DNA of 64,000 nt from Grimontia indica. Its GTDB lineage: Bacteria; Pseudomonadota; Gammaproteobacteria; Enterobacterales; Vibrionaceae. This document shows positions 17,357-25,712 of the stretch, piece after piece. Location of the stretch: the NCBI RefSeq assembly GCF_000333895.2, contig NZ_ANFM02000006.1, positions 62,001 through 126,000 on the forward strand, given 5' to 3'. The notes under the pieces were generated by a model. It was not told where the DNA came from and ran no database searches. It worked only from the letters and a program-made list of their open reading frames with translations. Made by a program: the position numbers and the translations under genes. Within the stretch, counting starts at the first letter, position 1; each line of letters begins with the position of its first letter.

Positions 17357-18185
17357 AAAGAAATTGTTGTCTATCGGCGAAGTGTCTGAGCGTACCGGGG
17401 TGAATTCCGTCACCCTTCGTGCCTGGCAGCGTCGCTATGGCTTGGTCACCCCGCAACGCACCCCAAAAGGGCATCGCCTTTACTCTGAGCAGGATGTTCA
17501 ACACATTCAGGAGATTTTGTCCTGGTTAGACAAAGGGGTACCAGTCAGCCAAGTGAAAGAGTTACTTGGGATAAACCAGAACCATGCCGAGAACGTCCAA
17601 AATTTGCCGGAATGGGATACGTTAAAAAATCTGGTGACCAATTTCGAAGTGAAAGCGTTGGAAGCCAGGCTTTATGAGCTCACCAAAAACTACCCCATTC
17701 AGGTATTGGAATCGAAGTTGTTCGAACCGTTAACCGATTGGTTTGACAAACAAACCTCTGAAGCCGGTGCCTTGTGCGCACAGATATGGCGTGCGCAACT
17801 GAACAACGTACTGGTTCACTGCTTGCATATGAACAAGAAAGTGAAGGGCAAACAGAAGTGTTGGATTGTCAGTGTTACGCGGGACCAAAGCTTCCGCTTT
17901 TACCTGAAAGCGCTGACGCTACAGTCTAAGGGTTACACTGTCACTACTCTTGGTGGTGTGGGTGCAGGGTTGTCCATTCTCGGAAAAAGCATGGTGGATA
18001 AAGGGGTTTCACGGTTTGTTATTCATTCCGATCAGGCCTTTACGCCCGCGATGAAAAGGGAAATTGCCGAATTAATGATGTCGGCTGATCTCCAGGTAGA
18101 AGTATCCGGTGAATGCACCAAGATTCACCCTGAACTCGCAATGGCAAGCATGGGCTTGGCCAATAGACCACATAACAGCATGTAG
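17346..18185 (+). CDS. LitR-like MerR-family regulator
   Basis: MerR-type transcription factor of 279 residues. The winged helix-turn-helix is at about 8-75 (LSIGEVSERTGVNSVTLRAWQRRYGLVTPQRTPKGHRLYSEQD), and the C-terminal about 180 residues form a B12-binding-like domain as in LitR/CarH photoregulators. The ExxDxHxxG motif that supplies the lower axial His for cobalamin is absent: the matching region reads TRDQSFRFYLKAL. This puts it with LitR proteins that do not sense light through B12 directly. It overlaps the preceding gene and is 13 bases upstream of phr. The TTGTACA repeats at the operon start are its probable binding sites. Confidence 0.87.
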   Translation: MDSKKKLLSIGEVSERTGVNSVTLRAWQRRYGLVTPQRTPKGHRLYSEQDVQHIQEILSWLDKGVPVSQVKELLGINQNHAENVQNLPEWDTLKNLVTNFEVKALEARLYELTKNYPIQVLESKLFEPLTDWFDKQTSEAGALCAQIWRAQLNNVLVHCLHMNKKVKGKQKCWIVSVTRDQSFRFYLKALTLQSKGYTVTTLGGVGAGLSILGKSMVDKGVSRFVIHSDQAFTPAMKREIAELMMSADLQVEVSGECTKIHPELAMASMGLANRPHNSM

Positions 18186-18198
18186 AGGGAGCGTAAGG

Positions 18199-19650
18199 AT
18201 GAAGCTGGTTTGGTTTAGGAGAGACCTCCGAATAAAGGACAACATCGCGTTGACCGAGGCCTGCCGCAGTGGTGAGCCTGTGATTGCCATATACTATGAA
18301 ACGCCAATTCAGTGGCGTTCGCATCGCCTGGCTCCTATCCAGGCAGATTTAATCCGTCGGCGTTTAGTGGTGCTTCAACAGGAATTAGAAGCGCTGAATA
18401 TCCCTTTGTTAGTGCGTTCGGTAGATAGCTATAAAGACATCAATTACTCCCTAGCGCAGTTGTGCCAGCAGTATCAAATTGCCGATATCTATTGCACGAG
18501 GGATTACGAATCCGACGAAGTCGATCGTGACAACTCTATTGCAGGTATGCTCAGCCTGACAGGAACCCAGCTTCACCGCTTCGATTATAAATGCATCTTT
18601 GCTCCTGGCACGGTCACCAACGGTGCTGGCAACACCTATCGTGTATTTACCCCGTTCAAGAAGGCGTGGATTGCTAAAGCAAGAGGGGAAAACATAGCAC
18701 CACTGAGTGCGCCAGAACCGGTGCAAACAAATGCGCTGACGTCCTCGCTTCTACGTCAGCCTTGTAATGTGTCTTTCAGGTATCCGCAAAGAGATTCTGT
18801 AGGCTGGCCGATTGATGATAGTGCCATCATTCAGCGTTTACGAGACTTCTGCCGCTATCGTGTGGATCAGTATGACACCACACGAGATTTCCCTGCTGTT
18901 CCTGCTACCAGTCAGCTGTCTCCATACCTTGCGATTGGCGCACTATCGCCACGTCAATGCTTAGCACGATTGCTGGTGGAAGAGCAGAGCTGTTTTGATA
19001 AGGACTCAGGGGGCGCCAATGTTTGGCTGTCAGAATTGGTGTGGCGGGAGTTCTATCAGCACATCATTGCTGCATACACCGATATCAGTAAAGGCAAAGC
19101 GTTCCTCGATTGGACCGAAACCATCGAATGGAACCGCGATGAACTGCTGTTTGAACGATGGAAACAAGGCCGCACGGGTTTCCCTATTGTGGATGCCGCT
19201 ATGCGCCAACTCAAAGACACAGGATGGATGCATAACCGCCTTCGTATGATCGTGGCGAGCTTCCTGGTTAAAGATCTTCATATAGATTGGCGTTGGGGTG
19301 AGCAGTATTTCATGTCCAAGCTGATTGATGGCGATTTTGCCGCAAATAACGGCGGTTGGCAGTGGTCTGCATCAGTAGGCACCGATGCCCAACCTTATTT
19401 TCGTGTGTTTAATCCCACTGCTCAAAGCAAGAAATTTGATCCTAATGTGCGTTTCATACGTAGATGGTTGAAAGAACTAGAGTCTGTTCCAGACAAGTCG
19501 CTTCACGAACCCCATGTTTGGGCAGAGAAAAATGGTATTGAGCTCTCCTATCCGAAGCCGGTCGTTGACCACAAATTGGCAAGAGAGAGAGCCATACAAA
19601 TGTTCGAGATGGCGAAGAGCTATCAGAACACGCACAGGGCAGAATCATGA
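18199..19650 (+). CDS. phrB: Deoxyribodipyrimidine photolyase
   Basis: Light-driven repair enzyme that splits cyclobutane pyrimidine dimers, with FAD as catalytic and a folate or related antenna cofactor. The 483-residue protein begins KLVWFRRDLRIKDNIALTEAC, the hallmark N-terminus, and has the conserved FAD region: WLSELVWREFYQHI, WKQGRTGFPIVDAAMRQL, TGWMHNRLRMIVASFLVKDL, DWRWGEQYFMSKLIDGDFAANNGGWQWSASVGTDAQPYFRVFNP. The ATG at 18199 is chosen because it gives the family start and has GAGGGAG upstream; a longer frame from 18109 overlaps merR. It overlaps the next gene by four bases. Confidence 0.96.
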   Translation: MKLVWFRRDLRIKDNIALTEACRSGEPVIAIYYETPIQWRSHRLAPIQADLIRRRLVVLQQELEALNIPLLVRSVDSYKDINYSLAQLCQQYQIADIYCTRDYESDEVDRDNSIAGMLSLTGTQLHRFDYKCIFAPGTVTNGAGNTYRVFTPFKKAWIAKARGENIAPLSAPEPVQTNALTSSLLRQPCNVSFRYPQRDSVGWPIDDSAIIQRLRDFCRYRVDQYDTTRDFPAVPATSQLSPYLAIGALSPRQCLARLLVEEQSCFDKDSGGANVWLSELVWREFYQHIIAAYTDISKGKAFLDWTETIEWNRDELLFERWKQGRTGFPIVDAAMRQLKDTGWMHNRLRMIVASFLVKDLHIDWRWGEQYFMSKLIDGDFAANNGGWQWSASVGTDAQPYFRVFNPTAQSKKFDPNVRFIRRWLKELESVPDKSLHEPHVWAEKNGIELSYPKPVVDHKLARERAIQMFEMAKSYQNTHRAES

Positions 19651-20096
19651 TGCAAACAGCAGCCACATCACAAAGCGACACGTTAGACAGATTCATCTCT
19701 GTCTACACATCGTTGCGCAAGGACAATCTGAACTCTTTGGATGAGATTTATAGCGAAGATGTTGTGTTTGAAGACCCCGCTCACCGCATCGAGGGGTACG
19801 GCAATCTTTCACGGTATTTCGAATCCATGTACACCAATGTCACTGACTGTCGATTTGATATTCATGACCATGCCGTAAATGGTGACGTCGCTTTCATCAG
19901 CTGGACTATGACGTTATCTCACCCAAAGCTGGAAGGCGGTGCTGAGCGCGCAGTGAAAGGATGCACGCGGCTGGTATTGAAAGAAGGGCGTGTGGTTGTG
20001 CACCGCGACTATTTCGATTTGGGTGAAATGCTTTACGAAGCGCTACCTGTACTTGGCTCTGCTGTCAAAATGATCAAAAAGAGACTGGGCCAATGA
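19647..20096 (+). CDS. NTF2/SnoaL-like protein
   Basis: Small soluble protein of 149 residues with a cone-shaped NTF2-like fold predicted from the pattern DRFISVYTSLRKDNLNSLDEIYSEDVVFEDPAHRIEG and later HDHAVNGDVAFISWTMTLSHPKL and RLVLKEGRVVVHRDYFDLGEML. Members of this fold may be enzymes or ligand-binding chaperones. In Vibrio and Rhodobacter photo-oxidative stress operons, an NTF2-like gene accompanies the same SDR, FAD and CFA-type genes. It overlaps phr and the SDR gene by four bases each, so it is tightly coupled. No catalytic pair can be assigned with certainty. Confidence 0.83.
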   Translation: MMQTAATSQSDTLDRFISVYTSLRKDNLNSLDEIYSEDVVFEDPAHRIEGYGNLSRYFESMYTNVTDCRFDIHDHAVNGDVAFISWTMTLSHPKLEGGAERAVKGCTRLVLKEGRVVVHRDYFDLGEMLYEALPVLGSAVKMIKKRLGQ

Positions 20097-20821
20097 AACG
20101 TGTACTCATTACAGGGGCAACATCAGGCATTGGTTTGCAACTCGCGAAAGATTACTCCGCTGATGGCTGGGATGTAACAGCATGTGGCAGAAACGTGATT
20201 GCTTTGCTTTCCTGGTCGAAAGGGTGTGACAACGTCACTGTTTTGAGTTTTGACGCCACAGACTCCGAGGCCACTAAACAGGCGTTAATGCAAAACGAAA
20301 CGCCTTTTGACCTCATTATTCTGAATGCCGGAACCTGCGAGTACATTGACCACGGCGAAATTGACGTGACGCTGTTTAGACGCGTTTTCGATATCAACCT
20401 ATTTGGCGTGTTGAACTGTATAGAAGCGCTTCAGAGTAGGTTTCAACAAGGTACCCATTTAGCTCTGATGGGCTCAACCGCTGCGTATCTTGGTCTTCCC
20501 AGAGCGGAAGCATACGGCGCATCTAAAGCGGCAATTTCCTATTTGGCTCGCTCTTTATCTGTGGACTTAGAGAATAAAGGGGTGACGGTGTCACTTATCT
20601 CTCCGGGTTTTGTGAAAACACCGCTCACCGATAAAAACGACTTCGCTATGCCGATGCTGGTGACGCCTGAAGAAGCATCAGAATCCATTCGTCATGGGCT
20701 GGCTAAAAAGAAAGTAGAAGTGCACTTTCCTAAGAAGTTCAGCTACTTCCTAAAATTTCTATCTTCACTGCCAATGGCAATGCAACTCGCGCTGGTAAGA
20801 AAAATAACAAGGAAAGCATAA
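20093..20821 (+). CDS. Short-chain dehydrogenase/reductase
   Basis: NAD(P)-dependent oxidoreductase of the classical SDR type, 242 residues. The cofactor motif TGATSGIG is at about 6-13, NAG near residue 80, the catalytic Ser in LMGSTAAYLG and the YxxxK pair as YGASK near residue 147. The C-terminus (FPKKFSYFLKFLSSLPMAMQLALVRKI) is basic and hydrophobic and could associate with the membrane, in keeping with a lipid or hydrophobic substrate. The operon context with a fatty-acid-modifying enzyme supports that, but the substrate is unknown. The stop and start codons overlap those of its neighbours. Confidence 0.9.
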   Translation: MKRVLITGATSGIGLQLAKDYSADGWDVTACGRNVIALLSWSKGCDNVTVLSFDATDSEATKQALMQNETPFDLIILNAGTCEYIDHGEIDVTLFRRVFDINLFGVLNCIEALQSRFQQGTHLALMGSTAAYLGLPRAEAYGASKAAISYLARSLSVDLENKGVTVSLISPGFVKTPLTDKNDFAMPMLVTPEEASESIRHGLAKKKVEVHFPKKFSYFLKFLSSLPMAMQLALVRKITRKA

Positions 20822-22113
20822 TGAAAATTGCAATTATCGGCTCAGGCATTTCTGGCCTGACGTGTGCGCACTACCTGCATAAAGAACATGACGTCACGCT
20901 GTTTGAATACAACGACTACATTGGCGGGCACACCGCAACAGTAGATGTCGAAGTCGCCAGCGGTCAGTACGCTATTGATACCGGCTTTATCGTTTTTAAC
21001 GATCGTACCTACCCAAATTTTCAGCGCCTGATGGCCGATATCGGCGTTGGTGCGCAAGAAACCGAAATGAGCTTCAGCGTCCACAATGACGATAATGGCC
21101 TCGAATACAACGGCCATAGTGTCGCTTCACTATTTGCTCAGAAACGTAATCTTTTTAACCCGCAGTTCTACAAGTTCATCTCTGAAATTCTACGGTTCAA
21201 CAGAGAGGCGCGTGAAGCCTATGCGGTATCGACCCATGGTGATCCGCTGATTGAGCAGACGCTGGGAGACTTTCTGACCCGTCGCAAATTCAGTGAGTAC
21301 TTTTGCCAGAATTACATCCTGCCAATGGGTGCGGCGATCTGGTCATCGACGCTGTCTGACATGCGAGCTTTCCCACTGAAGTTTTTCCTTCGTTTTTTTG
21401 CCAACCACGGCTTGCTGGAAGTGGCAAACCGTCCGCAGTGGTATGTCATCCCAGGTGGCTCGCGCGAGTACGTTCGTAAGATGGTACCTGCTTTTGAAGA
21501 AAGCATTCGTCTCAATGCCCGCGTAAAACAGGTTATTCGATACCCTGATCATGTCGTTGTTGAGTCAGAAAAGGGCGAAGAGTACTTCGATAAAGTCATT
21601 TTCGCCTGCCACAGTGATCAGGCGCTTGCACTTCTGGCTGACCCAAGCAAATACGAAAAAGAGGTGCTTGGAGACATCGATTACCAGGACAATGATGTTG
21701 TTCTGCATACCGATGAAAAAATGCTGCCAGAGCGTAAAGCTGCATGGGCGAGCTGGAACTATCATCTCGGCAAGAATGACGGACGCGAATCCCGAGCCGC
21801 TGCGCTGACCTACAACATGAATATCCTTCAGGGCATCAAGTCTCCTGAAACCTTCTGCGTGACGCTCAACCAAACCGATCACATCGACGAATCCAAGATC
21901 CTGAGAAAGTTCGTATACGCTCATCCGGTGTTTGACCAGAAATGTATCGCGGCACAGAAAAAACGCGAATTAGTTTCCGGTGTAAATAACACCTGGTTCT
22001 GCGGCGCATACTGGTACAACGGATTCCATGAAGATGGCGTTCGAAGTGCACTCGACGTTGTGGCAGGCATTAACATCAATGTTGAGCCAATGCCACTTCG
22101 GAGTGCGTCATGA
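20821..22113 (+). CDS. FAD-dependent amine-oxidase-like protein (COG2907 type)
   Basis: Flavoprotein of 430 residues. It opens with the dinucleotide-binding motif IIGSGISGLTCAHYL, then the ribose-binding Glu (LFEYNDYIGGHTATVDVE) and a second conserved motif FCGAYWYNGFHEDGVRSA near the C-terminus. Such proteins are found with DUF1365 and CFA-type genes in many photo-oxidative stress and lipid operons. In Rhodobacter the corresponding genes act in furan-containing fatty acid synthesis as a desaturase; this role here is an inference from context. It shares one base with the SDR stop codon and overlaps DUF1365 by four bases. Confidence 0.87.
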   Translation: MKIAIIGSGISGLTCAHYLHKEHDVTLFEYNDYIGGHTATVDVEVASGQYAIDTGFIVFNDRTYPNFQRLMADIGVGAQETEMSFSVHNDDNGLEYNGHSVASLFAQKRNLFNPQFYKFISEILRFNREAREAYAVSTHGDPLIEQTLGDFLTRRKFSEYFCQNYILPMGAAIWSSTLSDMRAFPLKFFLRFFANHGLLEVANRPQWYVIPGGSREYVRKMVPAFEESIRLNARVKQVIRYPDHVVVESEKGEEYFDKVIFACHSDQALALLADPSKYEKEVLGDIDYQDNDVVLHTDEKMLPERKAAWASWNYHLGKNDGRESRAAALTYNMNILQGIKSPETFCVTLNQTDHIDESKILRKFVYAHPVFDQKCIAAQKKRELVSGVNNTWFCGAYWYNGFHEDGVRSALDVVAGININVEPMPLRSAS

Positions 22114-22847
22114 GTGGTGATTCTCTCAGCGGCCTATTCGTCGGCAGTGTTCGTCACCGCCGATTTACGCCGGTAGAGCATGTATTTTCGTACCCGATGT
22201 TTATGCCCATGATTGATTTGGATGAAGTCGACTCGCTCACTAAATCGGTCAGAGGGTTCACAACCAAAAAATGGGGAATGGCGTCGTTTCACAGGCCTGA
22301 CTACATGGAAGGTCGGGAGGATACGAAGAAAGCGGTTCAAGACAAAATCTACACGCTGACGGGGAAACGCTACAACGGTAAGGTATTAGCGCTTTGCCAT
22401 CTACGATACTTCGGCTTGTATTTCAGCCCAGTGAATTTCTATTACGTCTATGACGAGGAAGATCGCTGGACTTATATGCTAGCTGAAGTCAGCAATACGC
22501 CGTGGAACCAGCGTCATTACTACGCGGTGCCTGCGGGTAGACATTGGGAGAACAATAAGGCATTTCACGTCTCTCCCTTTAACCCGATAGATCAAAAGTA
22601 CGTTTGGAAGCTGCGTCCTGTTGGTAAAACAGCCTTTGTTCATCTCGAAACACATCGGGAAGGACGGGAGTTTGACGCCACACTTGCCATGTCGAAGAAG
22701 CCATTCACTTCGTCTGAGCTCACCAAACTTATCGCAAAAACGCCCGTGATGACGATAAAGGTCGTGTTTTCGATCTATTGGCAAGCGCTAAAACTCTGGA
22801 TAAAAGGCGCGCCGTTTTACGGACATCCTGAACAGGCAAAGGAGTAA
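22110..22847 (+). CDS. DUF1365 protein
   Basis: Protein of 245 residues from the DUF1365 family, which nearly always sits beside a COG2907 FAD protein and a CFA-type methyltransferase. Recognisable blocks are RHRRFTPVEHVFSYPMFMPMIDLDE, HLRYFGLYFSPVNFYYVYD, AEVSNTPWNQRHYYAV and KAFHVSPFNPIDQKYVWK. No catalytic motif is known, and the partnership suggests a role in modifying unsaturated acyl chains. It overlaps the FAD gene and ends two bases before the CFA-like gene, which has its own ribosome site. Confidence 0.9.
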   Translation: MSGDSLSGLFVGSVRHRRFTPVEHVFSYPMFMPMIDLDEVDSLTKSVRGFTTKKWGMASFHRPDYMEGREDTKKAVQDKIYTLTGKRYNGKVLALCHLRYFGLYFSPVNFYYVYDEEDRWTYMLAEVSNTPWNQRHYYAVPAGRHWENNKAFHVSPFNPIDQKYVWKLRPVGKTAFVHLETHREGREFDATLAMSKKPFTSSELTKLIAKTPVMTIKVVFSIYWQALKLWIKGAPFYGHPEQAKE

Positions 22848-22849
22848 TT

Positions 22850-24088
22850 ATGTATTCAAGCAATATCGAATCATCAGCCTGGCCAGTCACGAAGAAGGAT
22901 ACCTTCGCAAGAAGCATGTTGGTTTCCACGTTTGGCTACCTTGAAGGCGCTTCATTGACACTGGTCGATTTCGACGGGCAGACTCAAAAGCTGGGTGATC
23001 CTAATGCTGATCTTCATGCTGAAGTGATTATCCGCCACCCAGGATTTTACCGTCGTGTGCTGACAGGCGGCAGCATTGGCGCGGCTGAGGCATATATCGA
23101 CGGTTGGTGGGATTCTCCCGATTTAACTGCTGTCATCCGTGCTGTGTGCAGAAACCTGCCGGCATTGGATCGACTCGAAAGCAAAGTGGGTTGGATTGCC
23201 AACATTGCAACCAAATTTGCGCACTGGAAAAACCGCAATACAAAAGAGAATTCGCGCTCCAATATCTCTGCGCATTACGATTTGGGCAACGATCTATATG
23301 AACGTTTCCTTGATCAGGAAATGCTTTATTCCAGCGGTATTTATGAAAGCGACACCGATACGCTCGAACGTGCGCAGTTCCTCAAAATGGATCGTTTGTG
23401 CCGACAGCTTAAACTGACGCCTTCTGACCACCTTTTAGAAATTGGCACCGGCTGGGGCGGTATGGCCATTCACGCGGCTAAACACTACGGTTGCCGCGTG
23501 ACGACAACGACGATTTCCAACGAGCAATATGATTGGGCGAAAAGTCGCGTCGAGCAAGAAGGCCTAAGCGATAGGATCACGCTTCTAAAAGAAGATTATC
23601 GTGATTTGGAAGGACAGTACGACAAGCTTGTTTCTATTGAAATGATCGAAGCGGTAGGCAAACAGTTCCTGACGACCTACATCAAGAAGTGTGAATCTCT
23701 GTTAAAGCCAAACGGCCTGATGGCCATTCAGGCTATCACCATTGCTGACCAACGTTACGAGCACTACAGCAGCAATGTGGACTTTATTCAAAAACACATT
23801 TTCCCTGGTGGGTTCCTGCCTTCCGTTAGCGTGTTGCTGGACCAATTTACCCGTCAGAGTGACCTTGTGGTGCGTGACCTGAAGGACATTGGCCTGGATT
23901 ATGCCAAGACCCTTGAAGAGTGGCACCAGCGCTTCAATGACAACCTGACGGAGCTCGCCGAATTGGGCTATGACGAGCGTTTCGCCCGTTTGTGGCGTTA
24001 TTACTTCTGTTACTGCGAAGGCGGATTCAGAGAGCGTACCATCAGCACTGTCCAGCTGGTGCTAAGCCGTCCTGATTGGCGCGAGTAG
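22850..24088 (+). CDS. Cyclopropane-fatty-acid synthase family methyltransferase
   Basis: SAM-dependent methyltransferase of 412 residues that acts on double bonds of phospholipid acyl chains. The N-terminal about 130 residues bind lipid; the methyltransferase domain has NISAHYDLGNDLYERFLDQEMLYSSGIYE, the SAM motif LEIGTGWGGMAIHAA, IEMIEAVG and the C-terminal CYCEGGFRERTI. These include the active-site Cys and Glu regions of E. coli Cfa. In this operon type the product can be a cyclopropane or a furan/methyl-branched fatty acid; which applies here cannot be decided. GGAG precedes the ATG. The genes around it support a membrane-lipid response to light or singlet oxygen. Confidence 0.92.
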   Translation: MYSSNIESSAWPVTKKDTFARSMLVSTFGYLEGASLTLVDFDGQTQKLGDPNADLHAEVIIRHPGFYRRVLTGGSIGAAEAYIDGWWDSPDLTAVIRAVCRNLPALDRLESKVGWIANIATKFAHWKNRNTKENSRSNISAHYDLGNDLYERFLDQEMLYSSGIYESDTDTLERAQFLKMDRLCRQLKLTPSDHLLEIGTGWGGMAIHAAKHYGCRVTTTTISNEQYDWAKSRVEQEGLSDRITLLKEDYRDLEGQYDKLVSIEMIEAVGKQFLTTYIKKCESLLKPNGLMAIQAITIADQRYEHYSSNVDFIQKHIFPGGFLPSVSVLLDQFTRQSDLVVRDLKDIGLDYAKTLEEWHQRFNDNLTELAELGYDERFARLWRYYFCYCEGGFRERTISTVQLVLSRPDWRE

Positions 24089-24112
24089 TTCTGATGTAAG
24101 TAAGGAGGAAGT

Positions 24113-24649
24113 ATGCGAGTTGTCTTGATATCACTGGCGTTCAATGCTTACTGGTTCGCTGCTGTGCTGGGTCAAAACAGCATGCTTCCTTTCCTAGTGC
24201 TTGCCCTTATCGGTGCTGTGTTGCTCGATAGAGGCGTGTTGTTTGCGACACCGCTTTTTACGCTGATCGGTGTGGCAGGCGACAGCGTATTAACCCACTT
24301 ACAAGTGTTGAATTTCGACACCTCCTACATGCCTTTATGGCTTGGGTTCCTCTGGGCAGGATTTGGAACGTACATCTGGCTGGTTCGTGATTGGCTGATG
24401 GAAAAGCCGCTCTGGCTACTAGCCATTGTTGGTGCTGTCGGCGGTGCAGGGAGCTACTTAGGAGGAGAGCGCCTTGGCGCGGTTGAGTTCTCTATGACGC
24501 TTGTAAACACTGCCCTTGTCCTTGCTGCTGCTTGGTTCATCTACAGTGTTGTTTTCCTTGTCATCTTAAAACGTCTTTCAGGGAAGGGGGAGGCATGTTC
24601 AAAATCACATCTTTCCATGGCGGAAAAGTCGCTGGCCGAAAAAGAATAG
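24113..24649 (+). CDS. DUF2878 membrane protein
   Basis: Integral membrane protein of 178 residues, family DUF2878, with about five hydrophobic segments: the start VVLISLAFNAYWFAAVLGQNSMLPFLVLALIGAVLLDRG is typical. It has no known activity but is a regular member of this operon in Vibrio. AAGGAGGAAGT gives a near-perfect ribosome site before the ATG. The last 55 bases of the gene overlap the start of the next gene in a different frame, a larger overlap than elsewhere in the operon. Confidence 0.86.
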   Translation: MRVVLISLAFNAYWFAAVLGQNSMLPFLVLALIGAVLLDRGVLFATPLFTLIGVAGDSVLTHLQVLNFDTSYMPLWLGFLWAGFGTYIWLVRDWLMEKPLWLLAIVGAVGGAGSYLGGERLGAVEFSMTLVNTALVLAAAWFIYSVVFLVILKRLSGKGEACSKSHLSMAEKSLAEKE

Positions 24650-25191
24650 CGGCACTTTTTTCTGCGTTCGTCATAGCGTTCACGCTGTCTGCACCAATCA
24701 CAGCCAGCCCCACTGGTATGCAAACCTCAGAAGATTGGGCTTGGTGGAAACCTGTTGGCGCGGCATCTCTGACTTGGGGATTCTGGAAAATCTATGACAG
24801 CGAACTCCGCACGCCAAGTGGTCGGTTCGAACCCGCCAATGGTGATCCGCTAGCGCTTGTTATTACATATAGCCGCGACATCGATGCGGACGATCTTCTC
24901 GAAGCAACAGTAGAACAGTGGGAACACCTTGGATTCAGTCAACAGCAGATTGAAGCATGGTTGCCGAACATGGAGGGCGTCTGGCCGAACGTCAAAGAGG
25001 GGGACAGACTGATCTATGTGCTTTCTCAGGACAAAGGCCAGTTTTTCTATCAACCCAAACAAGGAAAAGCTGAGCCAACAGGCACCTTGAACAATGCCAA
25101 TCTCGCCAACGCATTTTCCGCCATTTGGCTATCACCAGCCACTGCCTACCCATCACTTCGTCTTGCTTTAATTGGAGGAAACACTGAGTGA
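24595..25191 (+). CDS. Chalcone-isomerase-like exported protein
   Basis: Protein of 198 residues beginning with a positively charged N-terminus and hydrophobic stretch (KRIAALFSAFVIAFTLSAPITASP), a probable signal peptide. The mature part contains KPVGAASLTWGFWKIYDSELRTPSG and later NMEGVWPNVKEGDRLIYVL, the pattern of the chalcone-isomerase-like superfamily, which in bacteria includes fatty-acid-binding members. The start is the ATG at 24595 with GGGGGAGG upstream; it lies inside the end of DUF2878 and overlaps by 55 bases. The protein probably works in the periplasm with the downstream DUF3833 lipoprotein. Confidence 0.82.
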   Translation: MFKITSFHGGKVAGRKRIAALFSAFVIAFTLSAPITASPTGMQTSEDWAWWKPVGAASLTWGFWKIYDSELRTPSGRFEPANGDPLALVITYSRDIDADDLLEATVEQWEHLGFSQQQIEAWLPNMEGVWPNVKEGDRLIYVLSQDKGQFFYQPKQGKAEPTGTLNNANLANAFSAIWLSPATAYPSLRLALIGGNTE

Positions 25192-25712
25192 AAAAACTCA
25201 TCGCTGCTTTTGCATTGATCACCGCATTGGTTGGTTGTTCCGCGTCTTTAGAAGATTACAAAGCGACGAGTCCTGCCTTTAACCTGTTTGAGTATTTTGA
25301 AGGAGAGACCTTGGCTTGGGGAATGGTGCAGGATTATACCGGCAAGCAAACCCGTCGTTTTGAAGTCAGCATTGTCGGCACCGTTGAAGGCAACAAGATC
25401 ACCTTGGATGAAGACTTTATTTTTGATGATGGTGAAAAACAAAAACGGATATGGGCTATCACTCGGCTCGAAGACGGCAGCTACGAAGGCACGGCGGGTG
25501 ATGTTGTGGGAATCGCCACGGGAAGTGAATCTGGCAATGCCCTGAACTGGGTTTACGATCTCAGTGTGGAAGTCGGCGACAGTACTTATGTGCTGACACT
25601 CGACGACTGGCTTTACCGTCAGGACGAAAAGCGAGCTTTCAACCTAACCTCAATGAAGAAGTTTGGTATTGAGGTAGGAAGGATCTCCATTTTCTTCGAG
25701 AAGCAGGATTAA
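25188..25712 (+). CDS. DUF3833 lipoprotein
   Basis: Lipoprotein of 174 residues. The signal peptide MKKLIAAFALITALVGCSAS ends in a lipobox with the lipidated Cys at 17, and the next residues would favour the outer membrane. The family is DUF3833, and the body is beta-rich (LFEYFEGETLAWGMVQDYTGKQTRRFEVSIVGTVEGN). The start codon is GTG at 25188, overlapping the TGA of the previous gene, with GGAGG nine bases before. It ends the eleven-gene operon. Its stop codon overlaps that of the convergent ybjD gene, and a short stem (AGCAGG...CCTGCT) without a T run spans the junction. Confidence 0.88.
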   Translation: MKKLIAAFALITALVGCSASLEDYKATSPAFNLFEYFEGETLAWGMVQDYTGKQTRRFEVSIVGTVEGNKITLDEDFIFDDGEKQKRIWAITRLEDGSYEGTAGDVVGIATGSESGNALNWVYDLSVEVGDSTYVLTLDDWLYRQDEKRAFNLTSMKKFGIEVGRISIFFEKQD

